The notes: generated by a model from the letters alone, not told the origin. DNA of 64,000 nucleotides from Camellia lanceoleosa (GCA_025200525.1 CM045762.1:102822682-102886681); one strand, 5' to 3'. Shown: positions 1 through 11,948, counted from the stretch's first letter. Numbers and translations: made by a program.

Positions 1-719
1 TGCAACAATTGATCTTCAATTAAACATATATGAGCAAAATCATGACTTAACTCTCTAAATGGGCATGAATCATGCAAGACTAAGCTCAAACACTAAAATA
101 AGAAGATGATTTCCTTACCTAGAGTGTCAATTTCAAAGTGTGGGAGCTAGATTATGCCAACAATACTTCAATTCTAAGCAATCACCAAGCAAATTCAACA
201 AATGAGCTAAATTCTCTCTTCTCCTTCACTCTCCCTAAGCTTGGTCGGTTAAGAGCTCAAAATTGTGGCTGATCAATATGTTTAATTGGGTGTGTATAAG
301 GTTCTAATGATAGAATAAACAAAGACCCACTCAATGGCATTTCTGTAATTAAGTCAAACTCTTCAATTAATTCATTTAAATCTAATTTAGTCATTCCTAA
401 TCAATTTTCAGATAAATATATCATTAAATTACAAATATTCTACTGATTCTAAAACATCAAACGGTTTCTAAATCGGCCGCCGATAAGGCCTTCAATTAGC
501 AGTTTTAACATAAAATGCAAACAGATCAATCAATCAATCAACAGATACATTATGCAGTTCAATAGGTAAACTCATTCAATTTCAGTTTCAATTTCAATCA
601 GTTAGTTCGGTATCTCATTCAGTTCACTTATCAGTCATAATCAGTTCAGTTTATCAGTGATCAGTAGCTAATTCAGTCGTTAATCGGTAATTAAAATGAG
701 GGTTGTTACACATACATAC
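1..719. other. Unresolved AT-rich element end
   Basis: No gene is seen. The stretch is AT-rich, has repeated CAATCA and TTCAGTT words near 520-700, and stops at a GGTTGTTACA terminus. That terminus is the reverse complement of the TGTAACAACC start common to gypsy LTRs. Sequence matching the middle of the Tat-like LTR family begins directly after it, so this is probably the edge of a minus-strand LTR element inserted into that LTR. The other end lies outside the window. Confidence 0.35.
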
Positions 720-3237
720 ATTATTACATATTTGCCCTTATGCAGGAAGGTCCGAATGTCCAAATGTCCGAATTAAACTAATTATTACAAATTCAAATGA
801 ATAATAAATAAACCTACTTATTACAAATTTGAATGAAAAATAAGAAATGAATAACTAGCTATCTAACTTATTACAACAAGGATATTATTATTATGACAAT
901 AATAATTGCAACAATGACAATAATTACACTAATAATAATTACAACAATTACAATAATCACATTAAGATAAACAACAACAAGAATGCACAAAGATCGTATG
1001 CGTGTTGATGAAGACAGTGTTCAGAAACTACTCTGTCTGCCCAGACTGCTCTGTTTCACCCTCAGTCACTGCCCTTTGTTTCTGCCAGAAGTAACCTGTT
1101 TACCAAACGTTGGAGCCTGGCCGGCACCCAATAAGGCCCAGCCGGGTCCAAAAAAGGCCGGTTGTACCCTATTTTCTTGTAAAAAATGTTTTTGTACTTT
1201 GAGGTGAAAACAGTGCAGACAGAGTAGTTGTAAACTATGTTTTCCCTTCTGTCTTTCTCTATTATGGGGAAACTCAAGAGAAGAACAGATTCGGTTCAAA
1301 AACATCAATGGTTGCAAATTGATAGCGTGAAGGTTTTGGACGCATTTGGACAAAAATGAATAAAGGCAATGAAAGACGACCACCTCTCCCTCCTATCATG
1401 TAATTAGCTCAAAGAGGGAGGTAGACGCGCGTTCATCAAAATATTATGAATTGATATGTGATGACTCTTCACACGATGGACTCGGCATAACGGCCGAACC
1501 CAACCAATTTTATGCATTTTCTTTATGTTGGTTGAGTTGATTTTAAACCAATTTTATTAGTCCTCTTTGACTTACCTTTCCATTACTTACTCATTTTGTC
1601 CAAAGTGATAGTTAAGTCCACTAAATGAGAAGAAATGTCAAACGAGAAGTGATCCGTAGCATGAAAGAGAGACTATGCCTTGACGATGAACCTCCGTAGA
1701 GATTAAGCCATCGAGCATAGGTCTCTTTCTCATGCCTTGAATAACAATCAATCACTTGAAATAACTTTCAAACAAAGAAAAACCAAGAAATGAGGGAGAG
1801 TGCAGAAATGATTATGCGAGATTGATTATTAAAATGAAACTCTTTACATGAAAACTAGATAAAGAAAGCTATCAACTCGAATGACTCGGTGTTTAAGGCC
1901 TAAAAAATCGAAGCCATGAGGATTTACAACACAATAGGCAAAGTATAAACTATTTAAATGAATTAAAACAGCCCCTAACATGCAAAAAATAGTAGCTAAA
2001 ATGATGTTTAAATGAGCACAAAAGATAGCCAAAAATAAGGAGATACAAAACTAGTAAGCAAGACTAACGAGGGTTGGCTAATCCCTCCAATTTTTGGACT
2101 TCTAAACCATTTTTTTTTTTTATCCCTTTAAAACTCTGAAATTTAGTATATAAAGACAAGAAAAATAGAGGAAAAGAGTAGAAGAAGATTAAAGAAGAAG
2201 GTGCAAAATTATACCTTTTTAAAAGAGAGGTAAGCTCTTAGTTAACAAACTTGATTCCAACACCCTCAAGTTCTAAAACTAGCTTTGAAATCTCAACAAA
2301 AATCTTGAAGAACAAACTCTAATGGTGTATGTATTGTTCAAGAATGTTTCAAGATCAAAGGAAGCAAGAATGATGGTTTTAGCTCTCAATCTCCCTCAAA
2401 GCCCTTAGGAAAATCTTCTAACCTTTAATTTTGAATACAGGGGGTTTATTTATAGAATTTGAGCCAATTTGGTCAAAAACATCTTCACAAAACAATAGTT
2501 GGCAAATTCTCACCGGCTGTCCTGTTTGGTGCTAATGAGACCCGATCGGGCCAACAAATGAAAGGCCGGGTCTAAAAGGCACAAATGGAGTATTTTTCAT
2601 TGAAATCTGGCCGGGTCTAAACAAGCCATGGCCGAGTCTAAACAAAACCGGCCGGGTCCAAAAATCTACATTTTAGGTCCGACTTCAAACGGGAATACCT
2701 CCCTCATCCGGACTCGGTTTTAGGTGATTCTTGAGCGTAAATTGAAGCCCCAGAAGTCTACTTTCCAATGGTGTGGCGTCACATATAAATTCTAAGTGGT
2801 CAAAGAGATATGCCTAATTTAGTGAAGGTTGTTCAATTTTATCTTAAAGGATTGATGTCCAACTTCTTCCTAAACTAGTTTTCTTCCCTCCCCTCCTATT
2901 TCCTTCAACTCCAAAATGTTTTTAAATATTTTTCAAAGAGTTCACCTCCCTTCCATTTATTTCCACTTTGTCCTTACTCAATTTACCAAAAAGTGCAATA
3001 TTTTAATCGAAATGCGAGCCTTGGAATATTGTAGAAACATTTGGAATTTTTTTTTTGAAAAGAGGGTTTTAAGGTCTAAAATAGTTTGGCCAAAATGGGG
3101 TGCAAGGTTTGGGAGTAGAGCATGAATCCAAATTTCTTTGCTGAGAATTCAAAAGATTACACAGTCTAACTTTCATCATCAGGTGTTTGGAATAAAGTGC
3201 CCAAGTTTTAAGGGTAGTCAAAAATGGGGTGTCTACA
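720..3237 (-). mobile_element. Partial LTR of giant Tat-like gypsy family
   Basis: The right edge ends in GGGGTGTCTACA, the reverse complement of the TGTAGACACCCC start seen at 5426 and, inverted, at 44986. Reading leftward, the order matches the solo LTR at 5426-8747: a GGCCGGGTC-rich block near 2530-2660, a TATA box, a T-rich leader, then the segment near 720-780 that corresponds to about 7700-7740 of the solo LTR. About 1 kb of the LTR 3' part is missing on the left, where another element begins at 719. The insertion interrupts the 5' LTR of the chromovirus that follows. No intact gene is present; the short reading frames inside are incidental. Confidence 0.7.
2447..2454 (-). promoter_or_regulatory. 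LTR TATA box
   Basis: The minus strand reads TATAAATA. It sits in the same sequence context (pyrimidine-rich tract, then GGTTAGAA and a T-rich run) as the TATA boxes of the solo LTR at 5804 and of the 24.9-kb element LTRs, so it is the likely LTR core promoter. Confidence 0.5.
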
Positions 3238-3514
3238 GTGGTCGAGTTTTGTGGGCATAATGCAAGTTTAAGTTTTTTTTTTTTGTTTGGACAAGCTTTT
3301 GGTTTATCTGTATCTATGATGATGTAAGGCTGACATTCTGATGACATCATATATATGTAAATATAAGTTTTTAAATTTTCAGTCCCATGTATGCTTGCAT
3401 AGCTCTATAGACATTATATGTTCGTATTTGCTTCCGCTAGGCCCTGTATTTTGTTTAATTTGTTAAGAGGCCTTTGGGTAATCCCAGGATTATTAGCTAG
3501 TTTGGGTCGTGACA
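3238..3514 (+). mobile_element. 5' LTR remnant of chromovirus-like element
   Basis: This segment aligns by eye with 13848-14140: shared GAGTTTTGTGGGCAT, GTAAGGCTGACATTCT, ACATTATATGTTCGTATTTG, and the terminal GGGTCGTGACA. Only the last ~277 bp of the LTR remain, because the Tat-like LTR ending at 3237 cuts into it. The end is immediately followed by a primer-binding site, which fixes it as the 5' LTR of a plus-strand element. Substitutions and small indels relative to the 3' LTR indicate an old insertion. Confidence 0.85.
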
Positions 3515-3517
3515 GAG

Positions 3518-3529
3518 TGGTATCAGAGC
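3518..3529 (+). other. Primer-binding site (initiator Met tRNA type)
   Basis: TGGTATCAGAGC lies 3 bp after the 5' LTR end at 3514. This is the standard plant retrotransposon primer site complementary to the 3' end of initiator methionine tRNA. It sets the direction of the element as plus. Confidence 0.9.
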
Positions 3530-3736
3530 ACGTGTTATATCATACACACGAGTCCATACAAGCTATAGGATGTCCTAGAAAAGAATTAGGGACATTACAT
3601 CTGCATGTGTGAGTGTGTGGCATCATGTGAACATATCTAAATCAATATGAAATGACTCTAAAATGAAATGAACTGAAATTCAACTCTGTAAAAAGATTAT
3701 TCCTATGTTTATTAGTGCTCTGTTTATATATAGCAA

Positions 3737-4790
3737 ATGGAAACTACAAGAAATGATGATACAACCGAATCCTCTGATGCCGAATGAGCTGAATGGAAAG
3801 AATGTTGGAGGCCTTAACATAATCAATTAGATAACAACAAAGACAACATCGTTTGCCTCCTCCGCCTTCTCTAGTACAATTGGAACCAGCGAATAACGAT
3901 ATTATTGGTTTGACTCAGAAATTCAACAAGATGAAGCCATTGACTTTTTTGGATGGTATTGAGCCACTAAAGGCTGAGACTTGGATGCTCGAAACTGAAA
4001 AATTGTTTGAAGTCTTTCCATGTACCAAAATTTAGAAAGTTTTATTGGCTACTTACACTTTGAAAAAGGAAGCTCGGCGTTGGTGGATGTTGATCCGGGA
4101 TAGTAATGAGGCCATGACATAGAATCAGTTCAAAGAAATTTTCTACAAAAAGTACTTCCCTCAATGCTTCAGAGATCGAAAGGTATCCGAGTTTGAACAA
4201 CTTAAGTAAGGCAATATGTCTGTTGCTGAATATGAAGCTAAGTTCACTGAATTAGCTCGATTTGCTCCTCACATGGTAGACACAGATTACAAGAAATCTT
4301 AGAAATTCAAAGAAGGGCTGAATCTAGATGTGTTTGACCGAGTGGGTGTTCTGAAACTGCTTAAATATGTAGATGTACCGGACAGAGCTCTGATGACAAA
4401 AGCTAACTTGGCAGCAATGAAACAAGCTAAGGCTCCAACAACTGAATAGAGAGGTAAAAGGTCTGGATTCAATTTTAGGAAAGGCCGGTCATTTTCAAAG
4501 AAGCAAAACATAGAATCCTCCAGTAGTTCAAGTCAAAGTAGTGCTACAACCCTTACTTGCTCAGAATGTGGAAGAAAACACAAGGGTGCCTGCTACTGAT
4601 CAATAGGTGCTTGCTTCCGATGTGGCAAGACTGGCCACATGATATAAGATTGTCTGCTCATATCCCAAAATTCCAACCATCTTGCGACAAGTTTAATCAG
4701 ATCTATTTCTATACCAAGAACAAACGTGAGAACTAATGCTGACAAGGAAACCTTGAGGCAAGGCTGAGTGTTTGCACTTGTGCCAGGAGA
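3737..4790 (+). pseudogene. gag: gag of chromovirus-like gypsy element (broken)
   Basis: Gag forms the virus-like particle of the retrotransposon. The first ATG after the primer site is at 3737 and is soon followed by stops. The retrotransposon gag domain is readable at about 3925-4290 (PLTFLDG, EARRWW, FYKKYFP, SVAEYEAKFTELARFAP). A CCHC zinc knuckle follows at 4612-4653 (CFRCGKTGHM then DC) with a TAA inside it. At least six in-frame stops are seen, several explained by G-to-A or C-to-T changes such as TGG or CAG to TAG. It runs on into the protease region. Order and motifs fit a Tekay/Del-type chromovirus, but the lineage is inferred from memory of motifs rather than a search. Confidence 0.85.
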
Positions 4791-5425
4791 TGTTCAAAAC
4801 ATCAAATCTGTGGTGTCAGGTATATTTTCCATTTGTGCTCAAAACGCATATATATTGATAGATTCTGGTTCTACACATTCCTTTGTGTCGTATGCTTTTT
4901 TTCCGAAAATTGACTAGACCATTAGAGCAAATGAACTATGTGCTATCTATATCTACACCACCTGGGGGTTCTATGATGTGTGCCTACGTGTACCCTACAT
5001 GTGATGTTGTGATTGGTGATATGCTATTATATGTTGATTTGATACCATTGGATATATATCATTTTGATTGCATATTGGGTATGGATTGGTTGACTAAGTA
5101 TCAAGCTATGATTGATTGTGTTGCTAAATCTGTTATGTTTCCACCATCGGGGCTACCGAAATTTGTATTTTGTGGAAATGATGTTGTTCCCCGTCCGTAT
5201 TTAATTTCTTCTATGAAAGCTAATAAATTATTGAGGAAAAGTTGTTGGGGTTACTTGTGTTGTGTCTTGCCTGTGACTCCAGATAATACTAATATGGAAA
5301 ATATTCCAATAGTCAATGAATTCCCTGATGTTTTTCCTAATGAATTACCTGGAGACTTAATGGATAGAGAGATTGAATTCACTATTGAAGTAGTACCTGG
5401 AACTAACCAATTTCCAAGACCCCAT
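4791..5425 (+). pseudogene. pro: Aspartic protease region and start of RT (interrupted)
   Basis: The retropepsin active site is visible as LIDSGSTHSFVS with the aspartate codon at 4861-4863. It is followed by the typical GMDWL motif near 5080 and a linker (EFPDVFPNELPG) that precedes reverse transcriptase in this family. This is one of the least damaged stretches, open from 4883. The frame ends where the solo LTR begins at 5426, so codons after that point in the same open frame belong to the LTR and are not part of the protein. The polyprotein resumes at 8753 after one duplicated CCCAT. Confidence 0.85.
5421..5425. repeat. Target site duplication, left copy (CCCAT)
   Basis: CCCAT precedes TGTAGACACC and is repeated exactly at 8748-8752 after the LTR terminus GAGCTACA. 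A 5-bp duplication is normal for LTR retrotransposon integration. Confidence 0.85.
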
Positions 5426-5803
5426 TGTAGACACCCCATTTTTGACCACCCTCACGACTTGGATGTCATCGGTTGCACACCCAATGATGAGTGTATATGC
5501 TCGTTAAGTGCTCGAAGTCCTCAGCAGAATGTCGCAGCTTTGAGTCTTTTAAATCTTGCACCCCTGTTACCTTGTTTTTTGGACCAAAACCTTGGATTTT
5601 CAAGCCTGCAACCTCTGGTGGCCTACCGGCCACTGCTATGGGCTGCTGGCCATTTCTCCTGGTTGCCGGCCACTGATGTGGCCTGCCAGCCACCAATGTG
5701 TTTTGCAGATATTTTGTGACAGTTGTTCCAGTTGTTTGCTCAGATGCTTGCATATGCTCCCACATGTATAGCTGAATGTTTCTGAGGGAGGTTCATGGTT
5801 CTC

Positions 5804-5811
5804 TATATATA
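5804..5811 (+). promoter_or_regulatory. TATA box of solo LTR
   Basis: TATATATA in the context TTCTC-TATATATA-GGGACCTCCC, about 110 bp after a CCGGCCAC cluster. Likely LTR core promoter, with the CT tract at 5864 in the presumed transcribed leader. Confidence 0.55.
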
Positions 5812-5857
5812 GGGACCTCCCCCCTTGCTTTGGGGTTAGAAAAATTTTGGAACAAAA

Positions 5858-5863
<6 letters not shown>

Positions 5864-5897
<34 letters not shown>
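5864..5897. repeat. (CT)n microsatellite
   Basis: About 16 uninterrupted CT units downstream of the LTR TATA box. Pyrimidine-rich leaders at this place are also seen in the other LTRs of the window. Confidence 0.95.
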
Positions 5898-5900
<3 letters not shown>

Positions 5901-8747
5901 TTTCTTCACCTTTGCCTATACACTCTTCACCTTTGTCTATATACTCTTAACCAAACCTCTCCATCTTTGAGCTGAGGTATCTTTTAGCCTTCTTTGAGTT
6001 CTTGAGGGTGTGTTTGCCTTGATTGGTTGCCTAGAATTGGTTCTCCTCCTCAAGAGGTATAAAGCTTTGCCTCTTTATTTTTTTTAATCATTCTTTTCTT
6101 ACTATTTTCCAACTGTTTTGGGCTGTAAAAGCTCTATATTTTTGGGCTGAAACTTGGATTTTAAGGCCAATAAAGGTTGAGGGGTGGTTCACCCTTCTTT
6201 ACACTTTGTTCTCGAGGTCTTTACCCTTGTGTTTCCCACCTTTACACTATCTTTTTTTGATCTTTTAAAACACTGATTTTTAGAGTTGTTTTGGTGACTA
6301 AAATCATGTTTTGAAGTCCAAAATTGGAAGGGTTAGCCTCCCCTTCTTGTGTCTTGCTTACTAGCCTAGCATGATCCATGTTTTAGCTTATTGTCCTGGC
6401 TATTTTTGTTTTAATTCCAGCATGTTTTAGGACTTTTTTAGCACTATTTTAGGACTTTTTTTAAGTGTTCATTGCATTTGAGCCTTATATTGCATGCTTA
6501 TAGTGTAATTGTCCTCTTGAGTTTGGTGTTTTAGGCCTTAGACACCACCTTGTTTGAGTTGATTGCATTTATTTAGTTCTTTTCTTACTTGTTCTCACTT
6601 TTAATCACCTCTGTAACCTCTCTCCTTTCTTGGCTTTTGATTTGCTTTGAAAGTGGTTTTAAATTATTTGTGTGTTTAGGCATGAGATTGAGGTGTCATG
6701 CTTAATGGTTTAATCCCTTTGGGGGTTCATTACCAACGGTATAATGTCTCTTTCATGCCCAAAGCAACACTTGGTTTGATCCCTCTTTCCATTAGAGGAC
6801 TTAAATTCACTTGTGGACTTATTTGATTAAAGAATTGAGAGGTAACTAAAATGAAGTAATAAAATGAGTGAATAAAAAAGGTGCAAGATAATAATTTGGC
6901 TGGGGTTCAATCGGACGTTAATTGAACCCTTGAGTCTCGAGTCATTTCATACTCATTAGTGATGAAAATGGTTCAAGATTCATTGTCAACTACTTACCTT
7001 GATCTTTCATGATAGGGATGTGGTTTTAAGAGTCTTGTTTTGTTGCATTCATTGAACTTGCACACTTGATTCATAAGCCATCATGCAATGAAATTGCATC
7101 CATTGGTGGTTTGTGAATCAAACTTACTACTCTTTTGAGTAGTTCAAATGATAAGAAGGGGTGAATTGTGCAAACAAACCCTTGAGAATACACTGTTTCT
7201 GCTCTGTTTGCTCTCTGTTGAGTAGGACAATCCAGTCATCAGTGGCCGGCAGGCCATCATCAGTGGACGGCAGGCCCTCTGCTGGCCACCAGTGCAAAAT
7301 CCAGTAGTGTACTTTTGAAGCAGAACAAAGCTGGTCTGGAGGTGGAAATCAGTGCAAGTGTTCTACTGTGCAATAGAGGCATTTGGCAGCAGAAACAATG
7401 GCTTTTTCAGGAGGAAAGTCTGAGTATGCATGAGCATCCCTCACTTCCCGGGGTTAATTAGTTAATTTAGTTACTTATTCATATTGTAATTAATTTGTTA
7501 GCTAGTTAGAAATTTGTAATTAATTAATTAGTGTAGTTCATTAGTTAGTTCCAATTTGTAATAATTAGCTAGAATAGTTAATTATTTGTGATGTTGTAAT
7601 AACTAGCTAAGCATAGTTAATTATTCATTCGTTTTGTAATAGTTAATTAATTAGCTTAGCTTAGCTTTAATTAGTTAGTTAGCTAGTTTATTCGAACTCT
7701 CCTTTGTGAGGGTGCAAATGTTGTAATAATGTGCATGTCTTCCAACCCCACGTATTTCTCCCTTTTATTTACTAACTTACGATGGTTAGTTTAGGACATC
7801 ATGTTTTGTTTAGCATCTCTCATGCCTTGCATCCACTTGTATTGCATGTACCGAGACTCGGTTCATCATTCTAACTTGCATTGTTAGTTAATACTCCTTT
7901 GAATACGTGCTTAGACCGCATGCTATCAAATTGATTCATATGCCATATTAGTAGCTGAGCCTATTTAAATTTCATGTCGCATGTGTTGCATTAGTCATAT
8001 TGCATAAGTTAGGATCATGCATTGTTCTAACTCTTTCATCTTTTTGGTCTGGAGTACTAGGTGAGCCTTTACTCACTTTAGCATATCACATGTTGATGTT
8101 ACCATGTTTAGCATGCTTGCCATGAGGCTAAATGCTTAAGTGATAAACTGTTTGAATGCCTGTGGATGAAGGCTATATGCTTGAAATTGGAATAATTTGA
8201 GTAATGTTTATATGCGATCACTTTTTCAAGTGGTACATATTCGAAACAATTTTCAAAACAAACATAAATTGAAATGTTCCAATTCTTGCAAATTAGTCTA
8301 TACTTGTATGTGTGTGCATCACATAGTAATGCTAGCCTAATAAACCGGAACAAGAGCATATAATGTACATAAGATTCATATCATGATTAGTAGAGGTCGA
8401 TCTTTGATCGGGTGAGCAAGGGTGCTCAATTTATGATCTTCCTTTCTCGTACCTAAGTTCCCGAGCCGAGACAATCTTGGTGATGATGGACACGTGGCCT
8501 TTGGCACGAGTCATGGGTTTCCTAAATTTTTCCAAAAAATATTTAGGTGGCGACTCTGTATCCAGCAAAACAGTCCATTTTTTGCATTTTGATTCAAAAT
8601 CAATTTTCCAAAAGATTTGTCAGATTTGGACTCTTTGGTGTTTATCTATTTCACATTGCACTTATGAGATCAGATTCAGAACCGTGGGAGTCCAATATTG
8701 TAGGGCTTATACGTCTTCCGAAAGGGGGCAAGAAAAGTCGAGCTACA

Positions 8748-8752
8748 CCCAT
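8748..8752. repeat. Target site duplication, right copy (CCCAT)
   Basis: Exact partner of 5421-5425; chromovirus pol resumes right after it. Confidence 0.85.
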
Positions 8753-9600
8753 ACATAATGTCTACAGCTGAATTGAAAGAATTGTTAGGTAAGAAATTTA
8801 TTCGCTCGAGCACTTCACCTTAGGGTGCTCCAGTGTTATTTGCTAAGAAGAATGATGGGTCTTTGAGATTATGTATTGATTACTGGGAATTGAACAAAGT
8901 AATGGTGTAAAACAAACACCCTCTGCCCCGATTAGATGATTTGTTTGATGAACTTCAGGGAGCTCAAGTGTTTTCTAAAATTGATCTTAGATTCGGGTAC
9001 CACCAATTGAGAGTTAAGATAGAAGACATTGGGAAAACAACCTTTCGAACAAGATATGGGCACTATGAGTTTTTGGTAATGCCTTTTGGGATAACTAATG
9101 CATCTGCAGCATTCATGGACCTAATGAATAGGGTGTTCAAACAATTCCTTGATGAATTTGTTGTTGTGTTTATTGAAGATATTCTGATTTACTCCAAAAG
9201 TAAGAAAGATCGTGAAGACCATTTAAGAACTGTGTTACAGATTCTGAGAGAATAGAAATTATATGCAAAACTTTCTAAATGTGAGTTTTGGCTTGACAGT
9301 GTGACCTTTCTAGGGCATGTAATAAACAAGGATGGCATATCGGTTGACTCGCAGAAAATTGAAGCTATTGTGAATTGGCCAAGACTAACAAATGTGTCAG
9401 AAGTTAGGTGTTTTCTGAGGCTTGATGGCTATTACCAAACATTTGTGAAAGACTTCTCCAAACTTGCCATGCCATTGACACAGTTGACACGGAAAAATGT
9501 ATTGTTTGATTGGAATGATCAAAGAGAGTCCGCTTGCCAAGAATTGAAGACTAGACTGGTGACTGCACCAATTCTGACTTTACCTAATAGTACAGATGGG
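8753..9600 (+). pseudogene. pol: Reverse transcriptase of chromovirus-like element (broken)
   Basis: RT copies the element RNA into DNA in the particle. Motifs in order: STAELKELL, IRSSTSP*GAPVLFAKK (TAG at 8821), [64 protein letters not shown]. The catalytic box that normally reads F[IV]DD reads FIED at 9169-9180, so a metal-binding aspartate is replaced by glutamate. Stops are at 8821, about 8908 (AATGGTGTAAAA) and 9253. The piece continues the protease frame interrupted at 5425, with an apparent one-base loss at the junction. A dead copy; RT identity is certain. Confidence 0.92.
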
Positions 9601-9970
9601 TTTTAGATTTACAGTGACACATCATACAAAGGTTGGGATGTGTGTTAATGCAGAATGGGAATGTAATTGCATATGCTTCACGACAACTCCGACCACATGA
9701 AAAGAACTATCCGACCCATGACCTTGAACTTGCAGCTGTGGTTTTTGCTCTGAAAATCTGGTGCCACTATCTGTATGGAGTGACTTGTGAAGTGTATACT
9801 GATCATAAAAGCCTGAAATATTTCTTTACTCAAAAAGAATTGAACATGAGATAGATGAGATGGCTCGAGTTGATAAAAGATTATGATTTGCAGATTTTGT
9901 ACCATCCGGGAAGGGAAAATATAGTTGCAGATGCTTTGAGTAGAAAATCTATTGGGAATTTGGCATGTTA
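9601..9970 (+). pseudogene. pol: RNase H domain of chromovirus-like element (broken)
   Basis: RNase H removes the RNA strand during reverse transcription. Visible motifs: IYSDTSYKG at the start (after a TAG at 9603), then, with one frameshift, [42 protein letters not shown], and the connecting LQILYHPGRENIVADALSRK. The acidic residues of the first and third motifs remain, but a stop at about 9853 and the shift prevent a full product. Confidence 0.85.
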
Positions 9971-10059
9971 CACAGAAAGAATTGTTGTATGAGTTAGAAA
10001 GAAATGAAATTTAGATTGTTTTGTGTGAATAAGGTGGAGTTCTAGCCGTCATTTCTGCA

Positions 10060-11533
10060 CAACTAGCTATACTTGAAGAAGTTAAAGAAAAGCAATTACA
10101 AGATGAGTTTCTGAAGAAGATTGTGGAAGAAATTGACTCAAAATTAAGGCCGAGATTTGTGTATGAAAATAATGTATTGAAATTTCAGGGTAGGCTTTGT
10201 GTACCAGATTGTTTAGAATTGAGAAAGCATATTATGACCGAAGCTCATAACTCTAAATTTGCTATGCATCCGGGGAATACAAAGATGTACCATGACTTGA
10301 AACAAAAAATTTTGGTGGATTGGAATGAAGAAGTGTTTTGCTGATTTTGTAGCTAAGTGTTTGCACTGCCAACAGGCAAAAGCTGAACATCAATGACTTG
10401 CCAGGCTACTTCAGCCGCTTCCAATACCGGAATAGAAATGGGAGCATATTACAATGGACTTTATTGTTAGTCTACCTCATTCGTCTAGAGGTATGGACTC
10501 TATTTGGGTAATTGTTGATTGTTTGACTAAATCCGCCCATTTTTTACCTATCAAAACTTTTTATAATGCAGATAAATTGGCTAACATTTATGTGAATAAA
10601 ATTGTGAGATTACACGGTGTGCCCGTATCCATTGTGTCTGATAGAGATTCAAAGTTTACTTCAAGATTCTGGTAGAGTTTGCAATAAGCTTTGGGGACTG
10701 AATTGAGGTTAAGTAGTGCATCCCATCCACAGACAGACGACAAATCAGAAAGGACAATACAGACCTTGGAAGATATGCTCAGAATGTGTGTCTTATATTT
10801 CTAGGGAAATTGGGAAGCTTATTTGCCATTGACCGAGTTTGTGTACAATAACAGCTATCATTCAAGTATCGGGATGGCTCCTTATGAGGCTTTGTACGAA
10901 AGAAAATGCTAATCTGTGATCTGTTGGGCCGAAGTAGGCGATAGACCGCTATTGGGACCGAAACTTGTGCAAGAAACAATTGAGAAAGTGAAGTTGATAC
11001 AGCAATGTTTGAAAACTGCACAAAGTTGTCAAAAGAGTTATGTGGATGTCTAGAGGAGAGATAGAGAATATAAAGTCGGTGATCACATGTTTATCAAAGT
11101 AACTCCAATGAAAGGACAAACTCAATTTGGGATTAAAGGAAAATTTGCACCATGATATATTGGGCCATATGAAATTATTGAGAAAGTCAATCCGGTGACA
11201 TATCAGGTGGCTTTACCTCCGTCTATAGAGAACGTGTATAATGTTTTTCACATTTTGATACTTCGGGAATATTTATGAGATCCTCATCATGTTATTGAGC
11301 CAACACATGTGCTTCTAGATAATGACTATACGTATGAGGAACGGCTAATCCAGATTGTAAACCGCCGAATCAAGAGATTCCGTTAGTAAAGGTTGATTGG
11401 CAAAATCATGGAGAGACATATGCGACTTGGGAGACCGAAGAGGATATGATGGAGTGATACCCTGATTTGTTCCCTCTGGATCCGATATTCTTCCAAAATG
11501 AAGGTAATTCAAGTTTGGAGGACCAAACTCATT
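10060..11533 (+). pseudogene. pol: Integrase with GPY/F and chromodomain-like tail (broken)
   Basis: Integrase inserts the cDNA into the genome. A His-Cys zinc-binding region is readable (HNSKFAMHPG, then shifted CLHCQQAK near 10350-10385). The core shows [13 protein letters not shown] and [11 protein letters not shown] (first Asp, 10454-10545), [14 protein letters not shown] (second Asp) and HPQTDDKSERTIQTLEDMLR (Glu). A GPYEI segment near 11163 matches the GPY/F module. A final piece reads roughly VKVDWQNHGETYATWETEEDM (about 11382-11450), resembling a chromodomain, which in chromoviruses guides insertion to heterochromatin. Many stops (for example 10676, 10804 and 10909) mark it as dead. 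Confidence 0.85.
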
Positions 11534-11545
11534 AAGAAGGGAAGA
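11534..11545 (+). other. Polypurine tract
   Basis: AAGAAGGGAAGA directly precedes the 3' LTR start. It is the expected primer for plus-strand cDNA synthesis in a plus-oriented element. Confidence 0.7.
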
Positions 11546-11891
11546 CTATAACAACCCCGACCTATGATTAGCTAATAAACTATGATTAAGAATGCCTAAT
11601 AAGTAATTAAGAGGAAATTCTAAGTTAATTGTGTATGCTATGTGTTAATTGTGTTTATATTTGTCGGTCGTAGAAATATCTATTTATGTTTATGTAATCT
11701 TATGCGAATTGGAAGCCTTATTGACATACGAACGCGAAATTGACTCCGTTTATGTGTTATTTAGAATTTTTAGAATTTTATGGTAGGCTTAATTGAAATT
11801 TGAATCGAAACGAAATAATTAGAATAAAATGATTATTAAAGTGAACTAGCTTAGCTTTAATCCTATGTAATTAGCTTAAGTTAATCCAACC

Positions 11892-11900
11892 TATAAATAT
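11892..11900 (+). promoter_or_regulatory. TATA box of chromovirus LTR
   Basis: TATAAATAT about 345 bp into the LTR, followed by an AT/AG repeat leader. Probable LTR core promoter. Confidence 0.5.
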
Positions 11901-11948
11901 GTGAAAGCAAGCTTAGCAAAACATTTCCTATCATCTTCTTCAGCTCAA

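Larger units (their letters stand above)
5426..8747 (+). mobile_element. Solo LTR of Tat-like gypsy family inside pol
   Basis: The 3322-bp block starts TGTAGACACCCC, ends GAGCTACA (TG...CA), and has perfect 5-bp flanking duplications. It holds no gag or pol, so it is a solo LTR left by recombination between the two LTRs of a full element. Its right third (about 8100-8700) matches, inverted, the start of the LTRs at 20081 and 62574, including AGTAGAGGTCGATC, the GGTGAGC..GGGTGCTCAAT block, and ATATTTAGGTGGCGACTCTG. The left part holds a CCGGCCAC/GCCAGCCACC cluster (5620-5695), a TATA box and a long CT tract. It splits the chromovirus between protease and RT. Confidence 0.9.

Noticed and set aside
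983..1207. 74-codon plus-strand frame
   Set aside because: Lies within the minus-strand partial LTR and corresponds to non-coding LTR text of the solo copy near 7190-7440.
3518..3529. tRNA gene fragment
   Set aside because: Only a 12-base primer-binding site next to an LTR; no cloverleaf or box sequences around it.
5426..5719. C-terminal half of the 278-codon frame beginning at 4883
   Set aside because: It is open by chance across the junction into the inserted solo LTR; protease and RT sequence ends at 5425.
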